From Polyangiaceae bacterium (GTDB lineage Bacteria; Myxococcota_A; Polyangia; Polyangiales; Polyangiaceae), in the NCBI GenBank assembly GCA_013361525.1, contig JABFXY010000094.1, positions 44,555 through 108,554 of the forward strand: a DNA stretch of 64,000 bases, read 5' to 3'. Position numbers and translations under genes: made by a program. Positions 40,086-48,702 of this stretch are shown one piece after another. Within the stretch, counting starts at the first letter, position 1. The number at the start of each line of letters is the position of its first letter. Under the pieces are notes generated by a model that was not told the origin of the DNA, made no database searches, and saw only the letters and a list, made by a program, of their open reading frames with translations.

Positions 40086-41288
40086 ATGCCGAAGAGCAAG
40101 CTCAGCCGAAGCGGGGGTCAAAAGGCCCCGATCAAGGCGTCACGAAAAAACGGCAACGGCCGGGTCAAGAATCCGCACCTCGGCAAGATTCCAAAAAGCA
40201 CGAACCTGACCTTCGGGCATTCGTACAGTAGCCCGAGCCACTCGTCGTCCTCGTCGCACGCGACATTCACTCCGAAGGCGAGCGACGTCGACCAGGGCCT
40301 TCTAGGGAATTGCTACTTCCTCGCGACGCTCGCCAGCATCGCGAACGCGAATCCCAAGCTCATCACCGATTTGATCAAGCCGACGACCAACGATGGCGTC
40401 TTGGTCTCGCTGTTCACGGACGGTCAGTGGTCGACCATCGAGCTGTCCGACGACGTGCCGAAGCGCTGGGGGCTCGGTGGACGAAAGGACGCGTTCAGCC
40501 GGGGGGCGCACTGGGTCAAGATGTTCGAAAAGGCCCTCGCGCACGTACACGGCTCGTATGCCGGAACGCAGGGCTCGTCGACACAGGGACAAACGTCCAC
40601 GGCCGTGGCGATGAGCCAGCTGGGATTCCAACTCAAGCAGGCCTATTTCCCACTATCGACAGATCAAGCGATGGCCGTCCTCGAGCACCTGAGATCGGCG
40701 GGTCTCGCGGAGCTGTTCTCGAACGACCTGACGTTCGTCGAGGGCCTCACGAACAACCTGACCTATGCAGAGCTGGATCGGTATTTGGCAAAGCTCGGGC
40801 TGGAGCAGGGCGCGCACGCCACCCTCATGGCCAATCTCGTCAACGCCGAAATTATCCCCGGACCATCGGGCAGCGGAACCTATTCCAAGAAGCAGCTGGA
40901 GCTCTACGCGTTTTTGAAAGACCACATCGGCGTCGAGGGCGAGAACAAGGAAGCCGACGAGGGAGCACAAGATCTGATCGCGGTTGCCGGAATGACCAAA
41001 GCGTCGGCCAATCCCCACGAGCTTCCCGTTCAACACGCCTATTCGTTGCTCGGTGTCGTCGAAAGAGTCGAAAACGGCCCAACCATCAAATACATCAAAC
41101 TCAGGAACCCCTGGGGTCATTACGACAAGAGCAAATGGAAGGGTTACGAGGCGCTCGTCACCGACTACGAGAACGGTGAGTTCTTGATTCCGCTGGACGC
41201 TGCCGGCGGGTTGTCCTTCACCTTCGGTGAATTGCCACCTGATTCATCCAATTCCTCGTCGAGCTCGTCGAGCTCGTCCGTGAACTGA
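40086..41288 (+). CDS. Calpain family cysteine protease
   Basis: A 400-residue bacterial calpain (peptidase family C2). The catalytic Cys76 lies in DQGLLGNCYFLATLASIA, His317 in PVQHAYSLLGVVE, and Asn341 in IKLRNPWGHYDKSKW. All three are intact, so activity is expected. No Ca-binding EF-hand or PEF domain is attached. The N-terminal 60 residues are basic and Ser-rich, with no signal peptide, and the C-terminus is a poly-Ser tail (SSSSSSSSS). Calpain-like enzymes are scattered in bacteria; roles are mostly unknown. A 195-residue gene follows after 15 nt and is likely co-transcribed, possibly a partner or inhibitor (inference). Confidence 0.88.
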   Translation: MPKSKLSRSGGQKAPIKASRKNGNGRVKNPHLGKIPKSTNLTFGHSYSSPSHSSSSSHATFTPKASDVDQGLLGNCYFLATLASIANANPKLITDLIKPTTNDGVLVSLFTDGQWSTIELSDDVPKRWGLGGRKDAFSRGAHWVKMFEKALAHVHGSYAGTQGSSTQGQTSTAVAMSQLGFQLKQAYFPLSTDQAMAVLEHLRSAGLAELFSNDLTFVEGLTNNLTYAELDRYLAKLGLEQGAHATLMANLVNAEIIPGPSGSGTYSKKQLELYAFLKDHIGVEGENKEADEGAQDLIAVAGMTKASANPHELPVQHAYSLLGVVERVENGPTIKYIKLRNPWGHYDKSKWKGYEALVTDYENGEFLIPLDAAGGLSFTFGELPPDSSNSSSSSSSSSVN

Positions 41289-41303
41289 CAGCCGAGGGGC
41301 ATT

Positions 41304-41891
41304 ATGGCGATTGCACCGAGCTGGACGGACTCCGCCTCTCTTGCCGATTGGCCCGTCGAGTCGACCGCTCTCGCGCTCGTTCGATGCCGCGTCGGCAAGC
41401 CGCTCGGTTGGCACCACAAGACCGATGTCGCCTCCCAATTGCCCGTTCGAGCCATGGCGATCGCGGGAAGCCGGCCCGCAGATCGCCTCTCGGTCGAATA
41501 TATGTCCCCGGCCGAGCCCGGTGCACCGCTGACCGACTGGGTGGACGTGCACATGGCGCTTACGGGTAAACCCGTCACGTCTCTGCTCGATCCAACGACG
41601 CGGCTCCTCGAGTGGCGCGACGAGGGCGATTCGGCCGCGTTGTGCGAGCGATGGTTTGTCGACGACGTTCACCTGTATCGGGGCCTGTTCACGATGGGGC
41701 GGCGACCGGCGGTCCTCGGCCGCATCTATGTCGTATTGGCGAGGCGGGCGACCGAAGCGTGGAAGGTCGCACTCACGCTTGAGTCGGCCTGCCTACCGGG
41801 TAGCGCGGACGAAACCGTTCACGCGATGGATCACGCGCGGGCCGGCACCATATTCGGCAATCTCTCGCTGGGATCGCTCGGGGCGGCCTGA
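41304..41891 (+). CDS. Hypothetical protein downstream of calpain
   Basis: A 195-residue protein with no signal peptide and no recognised domain. It has balanced composition with conserved-looking aromatic segments (PLGWHHKTDVASQ, TDWVDVHMALTGKP, RWFVDDVHLYRGLFTMG). It lies 15 nt after the calpain gene, strongly suggesting one transcript. By analogy with protease/inhibitor or effector/immunity pairs it could regulate the calpain, but nothing in the sequence shows this. Its TGA is immediately adjacent to the stop of the convergent plsC-like gene, with no intergenic base. Confidence 0.7.
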   Translation: MAIAPSWTDSASLADWPVESTALALVRCRVGKPLGWHHKTDVASQLPVRAMAIAGSRPADRLSVEYMSPAEPGAPLTDWVDVHMALTGKPVTSLLDPTTRLLEWRDEGDSAALCERWFVDDVHLYRGLFTMGRRPAVLGRIYVVLARRATEAWKVALTLESACLPGSADETVHAMDHARAGTIFGNLSLGSLGAA

Positions 41892-42671
41892 CTACCGCAA
41901 GCGCGCTCGAGAGGCGTGCACCAGCTCCTGCACCGCTGCGTGTGCGCGCGACGACAGCGTCGGCGTATCGGCTCCTTCCGGAAGAAACGGCTCGCCAATC
42001 GAAATGGCGATACGTGTCTTCGGCGCACCGGCGACTCGCCGCATGTGCTCGAGGAGCGTTTCGTCGCCGAACGACATTTCCGATCCGCCGTAGGCAATGC
42101 CGACGGGAACGATCTCGCATCCGGTACGGCGCGCAACGGCGACTGCCCCTGGCTTGAACGGGCGGACTTCATCGCCCGCGTAGGTCGTGCCTTCGGGAAA
42201 GACGATGATGCCGACGCCGCGCTCGATACATCCGATCATCTCGTGGACGACAGCCGCGCTGCTGCGACGGTTTTCTCGGTCGACGAACAAGATCCCGGCG
42301 CGGCGCGCGATGACACCCACGACGGGCCAGCCGGCGAGGTCCGCACGGCTGACGTGTTTGCCCTCGAGAAGCCGGAGCGTGATGAGGATATCGAGCGCGG
42401 AGCGGTGGTTGCACACGAACACGCGGCCGAGACCCCGTTCGTCTTTGCCGACGGCGTAACCGTCGGGGCCGGCGCCGGTCACCGAGAGATCGAGCCCGAA
42501 GAGCTGGCACATATGCCGGCCGTGTCGGCGCATCGACGCGGCGATGAGCTCTTCCGTCCCCACCGCGTCCTTGCCGCGCACCTCGACCTCGAAGCGCGCG
42601 AGCGTGCCCATCGTGTACGCAGCGAACACCGCCGCGCGACCACCGAAACGTAGATCGGAGATCGGGTTCAC
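41892..42671 (-). CDS. plsC: 1-acyl-sn-glycerol-3-phosphate acyltransferase family protein
   Basis: A 259-residue acyltransferase of the PlsC/AGPAT family that makes phosphatidic acid or modifies related lipids. Motif I is NHRSALD (the usual NHxxxxD), motif III is IIVFPEGTTYAG, and motif IV is EIVPVGIAYGG. A hydrophobic helix lies near the N-terminus (FAAYTMGTLARF). Its ATG overlaps the gatB stop (ATGA at 42671-42668), so the two are translationally coupled although they have unrelated roles. Related paralogs in one genome make the symbol provisional. It converges with no gap on the hypothetical gene after the calpain. Confidence 0.85.
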   Translation of the reverse strand: MNPISDLRFGGRAAVFAAYTMGTLARFEVEVRGKDAVGTEELIAASMRRHGRHMCQLFGLDLSVTGAGPDGYAVGKDERGLGRVFVCNHRSALDILITLRLLEGKHVSRADLAGWPVVGVIARRAGILFVDRENRRSSAAVVHEMIGCIERGVGIIVFPEGTTYAGDEVRPFKPGAVAVARRTGCEIVPVGIAYGGSEMSFGDETLLEHMRRVAGAPKTRIAISIGEPFLPEGADTPTLSSRAHAAVQELVHASRARLR

Positions 42672-44134
42672 GCGCCCTCCGCGAGGAGCTTCTTCAAGAC
42701 GTCGTTCACGATGGCGGGGTCGGCGCTGCCCTTCGTGGCTTTCATGATCTGACCGACGAAGAAGCCGAGGATATTCGTCTTGCCGGATCTATATTGCGCA
42801 ACCTGTTTGGGATTCGCGGCGATGAAGTCGCGGGCGAGGCGCTCGATTTCGGTCACGTCGCCCATCACCGCCAGGCCTTCGGCCAACACGACGTCGGCCG
42901 GCATTTTGTCGGTGCCGGCGATCTTCGCGTAGACCTCTTTTGCCTGTTTGCCGCTGATGGTCCCCTTTTGGACCAGCGCCAAGAGCTCGACGAGCTGCTC
43001 GGGGCGGACGGGAATGCTCGCGTCGAGGCCGGTCGTCTGCACGCCGCTCATCACCTCGGTCTGGGCGAAGTTGGCAATCTTCACCGCGTCGACGCCTTGC
43101 TCTGCGGGAGCTTGGCGGGCGAGCGCGATGCACGCATCGAAGAACGCCGAGATCTTCGGGTGACTCGTGAGCACACCGGCGGCGTACGCACTCAATCCGA
43201 GCTCTTCGATATAACGCGCACGCCTGGCCTCGGGCAGCTCGGGCATACGGTCGCGCAACGTCTCGACATAGGCGGGCGGTAGGCTCACCTCCGGCAAATC
43301 CGGATCGGGGAAATAGCGATAACCGGCGTCACCCTCTTTTTCGCGGAGTAGATACGTCTCTTTCTTGTCGGCGTTGTAGCCGCGCGTCTGCTGGGAGAAG
43401 CGCTGGCCCGACTCGTAGAGGGCAATCTGGCGGCGAACCTCGATGTCGATCGCCTCCTCCACGAAGCGAAACGAGTTGATGTTCTTGAGCTCGGCGCGCA
43501 CACCGAGCTTCTCGTCGCCCACCTTGCGGACCGACACGTTGGCGTCGCAACGAAAGCTGCCTTGCTCGAGGTTGCCGTCGTTCACGCCGATCGCCATCAA
43601 CACCTCGCGCAGGCGCCGCAGGTACTCGGCGGCCTCGGCGCCGCTCCGCAGGTCGGGCTCGCCCACGATCTCGATGAGCGGCGTGCCCGCGCGGTTCAGG
43701 TCGACCACGGAGAACGACGCGTGGTGGATGTTCTTGCCGGCATCCTCCTCCATGTGGATGCGCTGGATGCGCGCGACGCGCCGTTGACCGGCGACGTCGA
43801 TCGCGAGCGACCCGCTCTTCGAGAACGGCTCTTCGTATTGGCTGATTTGGTAGCCCTTCGGAAGATCCGGGTAGAAGTAGTTCTTCCGTGCGAAGACGCT
43901 GCGATGAGCGATCGTGCAGCCGAGCGCGAGCGCGGCCGTGACGGCGAGGCGAACGGCGCCTTCGTTGAGCACCGGGAGCGCGCCGGGCAAGCCGAGACAG
44001 ACCGGACATGTGTGCACGTTCGGCGCGTCACCGAAGCTCGTCTCACACCCACAAAACAGCTTGGTTCGCGTGAGGAGCTGGGCGTGCACTTCGAGGCCCA
44101 CCACGGCCTCCCAATCTCCGTACAATGCCGCCAT
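42668..44134 (-). CDS. gatB: Asp-tRNA(Asn)/Glu-tRNA(Gln) amidotransferase subunit B
   Basis: A 488-residue subunit of GatCAB, which amidates Glu-tRNA(Gln) or Asp-tRNA(Asn). It opens YGDWEAVVGLEVHAQLLTRTKLFCGC, then ACPVCLGLPGALPVLN-like (CPVCLG), followed by KNYFYPDLPKGYQISQYEEP, HMEEDAGKNIHH and RCDANVSVR. The C-terminal Yqey domain ends DFIAANPKQVAQYRSGKTNILGFFVGQIMK. The ATG at 44134 is the natural N-terminus; the frame is open to 44272. Its start overlaps that of the divergent rlpA-like gene (CATG). gatA and gatC are not adjacent, so the three subunits are encoded separately. Confidence 0.95.
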   Translation of the reverse strand: MAALYGDWEAVVGLEVHAQLLTRTKLFCGCETSFGDAPNVHTCPVCLGLPGALPVLNEGAVRLAVTAALALGCTIAHRSVFARKNYFYPDLPKGYQISQYEEPFSKSGSLAIDVAGQRRVARIQRIHMEEDAGKNIHHASFSVVDLNRAGTPLIEIVGEPDLRSGAEAAEYLRRLREVLMAIGVNDGNLEQGSFRCDANVSVRKVGDEKLGVRAELKNINSFRFVEEAIDIEVRRQIALYESGQRFSQQTRGYNADKKETYLLREKEGDAGYRYFPDPDLPEVSLPPAYVETLRDRMPELPEARRARYIEELGLSAYAAGVLTSHPKISAFFDACIALARQAPAEQGVDAVKIANFAQTEVMSGVQTTGLDASIPVRPEQLVELLALVQKGTISGKQAKEVYAKIAGTDKMPADVVLAEGLAVMGDVTEIERLARDFIAANPKQVAQYRSGKTNILGFFVGQIMKATKGSADPAIVNDVLKKLLAEGA

Positions 44135-44540
44135 GACGCGACCGGTCGTAGCATGCCTTCTCACCGCCGGGGTGCTGCTCTTCAGCGGCTGCACGGCGAG
44201 CGCCCAGGAGCCTCGAGAGCCGGAGGCCGCGGCAACGCCGGCCCGTGGGCGCGCCGAACAAGGGCTCGCCACGTACTACGCCGACAGCCTCAGCGGGAAC
44301 AAGACCGCGAGCGGCGAGCGCTACAACCCGAAGGAGCTCACCGCCGCGCACCGCACGCTTCCCTTCGGCACCGTCGTGCAGGTCACGCGCAAGGACGGCC
44401 GCAGCGTTCGCGTGCGCATCAACGACCGCGGCCCCTTCGGGGGCAAGAAGCGCATCATCGATCTCTCGAAGGCCGCCGCCAAAGAGCTCGACATGCTCAA
44501 AGACGGCGTCGTCTCGGTGACCATCACCGTGGTTCGATAA
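44133..44540 (+). CDS. RlpA-like septal ring lytic lipoprotein (DPBB domain)
   Basis: A 135-residue lipoprotein: MTRPVVACLLTAGVLLFSGC is a signal peptide with lipobox, followed by an Ala/Glu-rich linker and a double-psi beta-barrel domain. GLATYYADSLSGNKTASGERYNP, LTAAHRTLPFGTVVQVTRKD and VRVRINDRGPFGGKKRIIDLS are the RlpA signatures, including the Asp of NDRGPF. RlpA proteins cleave denuded peptidoglycan and help in cell separation. No SPOR domain is present, so this is a short form. The ATG overlaps the gatB start on the opposite strand by two bases. A long inverted repeat follows at 44559. Confidence 0.9.
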   Translation: MTRPVVACLLTAGVLLFSGCTASAQEPREPEAAATPARGRAEQGLATYYADSLSGNKTASGERYNPKELTAAHRTLPFGTVVQVTRKDGRSVRVRINDRGPFGGKKRIIDLSKAAAKELDMLKDGVVSVTITVVR

Positions 44541-44558
44541 AGGCAAGAGAGAGCGAGA

Positions 44559-44680
44559 GAGGGGTCGCCAAGGGCGCCAAGGGCAGAGGGAGGAAGAAGA
44601 GGAGAGAGAGATTTCTTCTTCGAATGAAAACCTCTGTCTCCTCTTCCTCTTTCTCCCCTTGGCGCCCTTGGCGACCCCTC
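44559..44680. repeat. Long inverted repeat, perfect 25-bp arms
   Basis: Bases 44559-44583 are perfectly complementary to 44656-44680; the arms contain the repeated unit GCCAAGGGC. The pairing continues inward with mismatches through about 44602/44637, and the left side is almost purely purine and the right pyrimidine. The hairpin fills the gap between rlpA and the convergent papain-like gene, so it may act as a bidirectional terminator or be a mobile repeat. Confidence 0.8.
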
Positions 44681-44697
44681 TTCTTCTGCCGGGCTCC

Positions 44698-45555
44698 CTA
44701 GTTGAACAAATCGGTATTGATGAAATCGGGCCGAATCACGGACCAGAAGTCGGTCGCGAGCTTTTGTTCGACATACCGATAGGACAGCCAGGCATAACCC
44801 TTTTCTGCCCAGGTAGTGCCCCAGGAGTTGCGGACGAGGAGGGCGCCTTGGTCGGGGCCGATCATGCGCTCGTCGTCGTAACCCACGGCGAGCATGGCGT
44901 GGCCGCCGACGAGCTCTTCGCCGGGCTGGGGAATGGATATCTCGTTACCCTCACCCTCGATGGGGAATGACGAATAAACGCTCAGGCCGAAGACCGACGG
45001 CATGCGCGCTGCCAGGCACTTTCGTACGTTGAGGAGCGCCTCTTTGCCGGTGATGTCGTGGCCGTCGAGGCGGAAGTATTTCAGCATGCGATAGTTGTCG
45101 GAAAATCCGTAGCAGAACGGAGGCGGCGTCTCGCCGTGGCGCTCGGGCTCGTAGGGATAGAGGCTCTCCGGCGGAAGACCGAAGGTGCGGAGCGCGCGAA
45201 GAGTCGTGCGGATGTCGGCGCCGAGATCGGCCGTGTAACCGGAGAGATCCCGAGCGGCTCGATAGAGGAACAGCTCGGAGTAGTCGGCGTGCCGGCCGAA
45301 CGCGCGCCGATCGAAATACTCCATCAATGCAGTGACCGCGAATGCAGTCCCCGCATTGATGTTGCCTTGATCGCGAACGCGCGTGCACCACTTCCGGAGG
45401 TCGACGCTCGCCGGCAAAAGCGCGTTCGGCTCGGCGACCGCTTTGAACGAGTTCGAGATTCGGAGAATCATCTGAACTTCGTGCGAGTGGAACGTGATGT
45501 CGCGAAAGTCGGGCAGCTCACGCCGCCAGCCAAGACCATGCCCCAGCGTGCTCAT
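44698..45555 (-). CDS. Papain-fold (C1A) protein lacking the catalytic cysteine
   Basis: A 285-residue protein of peptidase family C1A. His219 (GGHAMLAVGYDD) and Asn243 (VRNSWGTTWAEKGYAWLSY) are intact, as is the oxyanion Gln63. However, the segment normally read as QGxCGSCW is DQGNINAGTAFAV here, with Gly69 at the nucleophile position. The DNA is unambiguous (codon GGG). It should therefore be proteolytically inactive, perhaps a binding protein or inhibitor. No signal peptide is seen. The ATG at 45555 is preferred; the frame is open upstream into the acetyltransferase gene. The spacing to that gene is 26 nt, so the two probably form an operon. Confidence 0.82.
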   Translation of the reverse strand: MSTLGHGLGWRRELPDFRDITFHSHEVQMILRISNSFKAVAEPNALLPASVDLRKWCTRVRDQGNINAGTAFAVTALMEYFDRRAFGRHADYSELFLYRAARDLSGYTADLGADIRTTLRALRTFGLPPESLYPYEPERHGETPPPFCYGFSDNYRMLKYFRLDGHDITGKEALLNVRKCLAARMPSVFGLSVYSSFPIEGEGNEISIPQPGEELVGGHAMLAVGYDDERMIGPDQGALLVRNSWGTTWAEKGYAWLSYRYVEQKLATDFWSVIRPDFINTDLFN

Positions 45556-45581
45556 GGCGACGGATGCTACGACAGGAGTCG

Positions 45582-46757
45582 TCAGAAGCGGTCGGCCATC
45601 GCGGGCATCGGTGCAGTGAAGATCGCGTCGAGCGCGAGCGCCGCCTCGCGTGAGCCGTCGATGAGCCCCATTCGTGCGAGCGCCGCCGCGGTCGCATAAC
45701 CGGTATAGAGCTGCGCAAACGCGCGGACGTCGAGGGAGGCCGCCGGGGTGCCCCCGCGCGCGATACGCGCTTTGCCGCGCTCGAGCGAGAGTGTCCAAAC
45801 GCCGTCGTTGGCAGCGACGATTTCGTCCTGCAGACGGAAGCTCACGCTCGCGGTCGTGAACGCGGAATACCCGCGTGCCGTGAGGGCTGCTTCGACGTCG
45901 CAGACGCGAACGAGCCAATCCTCGCCGCACGTCTCGTCGTAACAGCGCTCCGTGAGGAGTGACAGATAGGGCGCGCTCGGCACGCTGTACAAGCCGAGCT
46001 CGTCGGCGACGCTGCGTTGGCGCCTCGCGAACGCGAAGATCGCCGCGTATCCACGCGCCGTCGTGGCGCGAAAATCCGTCGCCCAAAGGTCGTGACGTGG
46101 CGAGCTCGGGTCCGAGCGGTGCTGCGCGACATAGAGGTACGCCTCGAGACGATCGCCGTCGAAGAAGCCGAAGCCACGCACCTTTTTTCCACGTGGCTCG
46201 TAGACGCGGCGCCAGATGTACGGGCCGCGGTCGAGCGCGCCGTTCGTCTCGGGCGCGGTCGATCGATAGAGATCTTCGATGCGAGGTTTGTCGTCTTCCC
46301 CGAGGCGGCGAATCGTCAAGCCGTCGGCCGACACGGTCGTCTCGATGCGGTCGAGCCTGATCGAAAGCTCGGTCGTCTTGCCGGCGAGCTCGTAGCCGAC
46401 GCGGCGATAGAGGGTCTGCGTCGAGGCGTAGAGCGAGCTGAGCGCGACCTTTCTATTCGCGAGCTCCTGGATGCACGAGCGCATCATCGCCTTCGCGATA
46501 TGGCCGCCGCGCGCTTCGAGCGCGACCCCGACGCCCGCGATGCCGACAGCCGACACGGGCCGACCGCCGAAGAAATGTCCCATCGGGATCTGGAGGTGTG
46601 CAGCGACCGGCGTCGAGCCGTCGTGCACGACGCGAGCGTTCTCGCGCCCAGACCGAGCGATCCATTCGCCCGCTTCCTCTGGTGGAAAGGCGAAAGCCGC
46701 TCCGAGAATTTCCCCAACCTGCTCGTCGTCGCCCGTCTCGATCGGCCCGTATCGCAT
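45582..46757 (-). CDS. Eis-family GNAT acetyltransferase
   Basis: A 391-residue protein of the Eis (enhanced intracellular survival) type, comprising two GNAT-like domains and a C-terminal SCP2-like sterol carrier domain. The acetyl-CoA-binding region reads VSAVGIAGVGVALEARGGHIAKAMMRSCI. ASTQTLYRRVGYELAG is also typical, and the end (SLDVRAFAQLYTGYATAAALARMGLI) matches the SCP2-like part. Eis enzymes acetylate lysines or aminoglycosides at several positions. The ATG at 46757 has a GAGGG Shine-Dalgarno six nt upstream; the open frame beyond is not coding. Followed by the papain-fold gene after 26 nt. Confidence 0.88.
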   Translation of the reverse strand: MRYGPIETGDDEQVGEILGAAFAFPPEEAGEWIARSGRENARVVHDGSTPVAAHLQIPMGHFFGGRPVSAVGIAGVGVALEARGGHIAKAMMRSCIQELANRKVALSSLYASTQTLYRRVGYELAGKTTELSIRLDRIETTVSADGLTIRRLGEDDKPRIEDLYRSTAPETNGALDRGPYIWRRVYEPRGKKVRGFGFFDGDRLEAYLYVAQHRSDPSSPRHDLWATDFRATTARGYAAIFAFARRQRSVADELGLYSVPSAPYLSLLTERCYDETCGEDWLVRVCDVEAALTARGYSAFTTASVSFRLQDEIVAANDGVWTLSLERGKARIARGGTPAASLDVRAFAQLYTGYATAAALARMGLIDGSREAALALDAIFTAPMPAMADRF

Positions 46758-46928
46758 TCGGATCCCTCGTTTGGTCCCACGCCGTGACGTTCGCGTGGGC
46801 TCGACCCTGACGGCCCATGAGAGCGCCGTCGCGCGCGGCGCGAAAGGGATACGCAAAATGGCGTGTCCACGACCGCGCGCTCGTACCGACTCCGTCTCCG
46901 CTTGTTCGAGACGAAACGGAGGATGGTG

Positions 46929-48011
46929 ATGAAGGGTCTTTATCGTTGGGCGCTCTCTTCGATCGTTTGCCTCGCGGGTTTCGCGGCGGCCACAGGGTGC
47001 GGAGACAGCGACGGAGCGGGTGGTGGGTCGGACGGCGGCGGTGGCAGCGGCACGGGCGGGGAAGGAGCGAGCGTTGGCGGCGGCGGCGCGGATCCGGGAC
47101 CGTCGGCGCAGCTTTTCTCGGTGAACGACAACGACGGCGTCGTGAGCTTCGCGCGCCCCGAGGCGCTCGAAGGAAGGGTCGATCCGGCGACGGATCTGCC
47201 TGCCGGCGCCGACACGGACATGTACGGGCCGAGGGATCTCGCGATCAGCGCGGCGCACGAGCTGTTCGTCGCAAACGAAAACGACGGCGCGATCACGATC
47301 TATGCGGACGCGATGTCTGCGACGGGCGCGACGCTTCCCACCCGGAAATGGAAGGGCGCCGCGACGGGCCTCGACGCACCGATCAGCCTCGCGCTCGACG
47401 AGGAGACCGACGTCGCCTACGTCGTGAACAGCCTCGCCAACGGCACGAGTGAAAAGGCGATCCTCGCGTTCGCGGACGCGTCGACCGCCGACGGTGACGT
47501 CGCGCCGGCGCGTCGTATCGAGGTCGACACCGCGGAGATTGGCCCGCTGCAGATCCTGGAGCGAGACGATCGGCTCTTTGTCGTGTCGCAGCTGAGTGGA
47601 AACGCGACGACCGTCTTGGTGTTCGACGACGCGAGCTCACTCGACGGCCTCGTCGCTCCGTCACGGGAGATCCGCGACGCCTCCTGGGGCAACGTGCTGT
47701 CGATCTACATCGACGATGCGGACCGCCTGTTCGCGGTGGATGCGGGAACACGCATCTTCCGATACGACGGCGTATCGGCGTTGGACGGCACGATCGAGGC
47801 GGTCGCCACGATCGACGTCGACGGCGCCTCCGGCCTGTCAGCGGTCGCGTTCGACGACGCGGGCACGATGTTCGTGGCCGACCGATCGCTCGCGTACGTG
47901 TTCGCGTTCGACGAGGGAGCAGCGCTCGCGAGCGGCGTCGCAGCACCCTCGAGGAGCTTCGACAGCGTCGAGCTTCGCTCGCCGAGCCGGCTCGCGTTCG
48001 TCCGTCCGTGA
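46929..48011 (+). CDS. Lipoprotein with beta-propeller-like (NHL/SMP-30) repeats
   Basis: A 360-residue exported protein. The ATG at 46929 has GGAGG at 46918-46922 six nt before it, and the signal peptide ends in ATGC (lipobox), then a Gly/Ser linker (GGGSDGGGGSGTGG). The rest has repeated blades of about 45 residues, each with a local FVANENDGAITIYADA or VAYVVNSLANG-like unit (LFVVSQLSGNATTVLVFDD, LFAVDAGTRIFRYDG, MFVADRSLAYVFAFD), consistent with a six-bladed propeller. It may bind a ligand or hold an enzyme at the envelope. Function unknown. Confidence 0.78.
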   Translation: MKGLYRWALSSIVCLAGFAAATGCGDSDGAGGGSDGGGGSGTGGEGASVGGGGADPGPSAQLFSVNDNDGVVSFARPEALEGRVDPATDLPAGADTDMYGPRDLAISAAHELFVANENDGAITIYADAMSATGATLPTRKWKGAATGLDAPISLALDEETDVAYVVNSLANGTSEKAILAFADASTADGDVAPARRIEVDTAEIGPLQILERDDRLFVVSQLSGNATTVLVFDDASSLDGLVAPSREIRDASWGNVLSIYIDDADRLFAVDAGTRIFRYDGVSALDGTIEAVATIDVDGASGLSAVAFDDAGTMFVADRSLAYVFAFDEGAALASGVAAPSRSFDSVELRSPSRLAFVRP

Positions 48012-48061
48012 GCAGCTCCCAGGGGGCTCGGTTTGCCGAAGGCGAACGCGAGTGAGCGAAG

Positions 48062-48493
48062 TCACGCTTTGCGCCGAGCGCTTGGAGGCTCGCTCTGTCG
48101 CAGATCGATCGTCGCGGACGACCGACGTCGCCAGTGCTCGAGCATCATGCGCACCTCATCGACCATCAGGCGCGGGGACATCGACTTGTGAAGAGCGCCG
48201 AGCGCGCCGAGCTCTGCTGCGGTGCGCTCGAGCTCGGGTCGATCCATTCCGGAGAAGAGAAACAACGCGACGCGCATGCGAGGCAGGTCGAGGAGTAAGC
48301 GGGCGAGCTCGCGGCCTCCTAAACCCGGCATCTCGACGTCGAGCAACACCGCGTCGGGCCGATGCTGCAGCACTACCTGCGACGTTCCGATCGCAGCGTT
48401 GCGCGTCAGGACGGTAAACCCAGCATCTTCGAACAGAGCTTGGGTCGTCATCAAGACGTTCGCATCGTCGTCGACAATCAGCAGCTTCGGCAT
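48062..48493 (-). CDS. Stand-alone response regulator receiver protein
   Basis: A 143-residue CheY-like receiver. LLIVDDDANVLMTTQALFE holds the acidic pocket, VLLDVEMPGLGG carries the phospho-acceptor Asp, FLFSGMDRP the Ser/Thr switch, and LHKSMSP the conserved Lys. There is no output domain; the C-terminal 25 residues are basic (HWRRRSSATIDLRQ). No histidine kinase is adjacent. The ATG at 48493 gives the standard N-terminus; the frame is open to 48553. It probably acts as a phosphorelay intermediate or interacts with a partner protein. Confidence 0.9.
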   Translation of the reverse strand: MPKLLIVDDDANVLMTTQALFEDAGFTVLTRNAAIGTSQVVLQHRPDAVLLDVEMPGLGGRELARLLLDLPRMRVALFLFSGMDRPELERTAAELGALGALHKSMSPRLMVDEVRMMLEHWRRRSSATIDLRQSEPPSARRKA

Positions 48494-48702
48494 GGCGCTT
48501 CTCCCGTTGCTCTCCCGTCGCTGCCCCCCCAATGGCGACGTCCGGGGACGCACAGACTACACGCTACCGACGGCGGCCAAGCAAAATTGCCACTCTGCTC
48601 GAATGTCTAGTGAGCTTTGGTCTGCACGGAAGCATGCGTAATTGCGGCGGAACCGAGCGTGCGGATCGCGGGTTGCATTCCTTGGATTCCGGAGGAATCG
48701 CC

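Noticed and set aside
42668..44134. Complete gatCAB operon
   Set aside because: Only gatB is present; neighbours on both sides are unrelated (plsC-like and rlpA-like).
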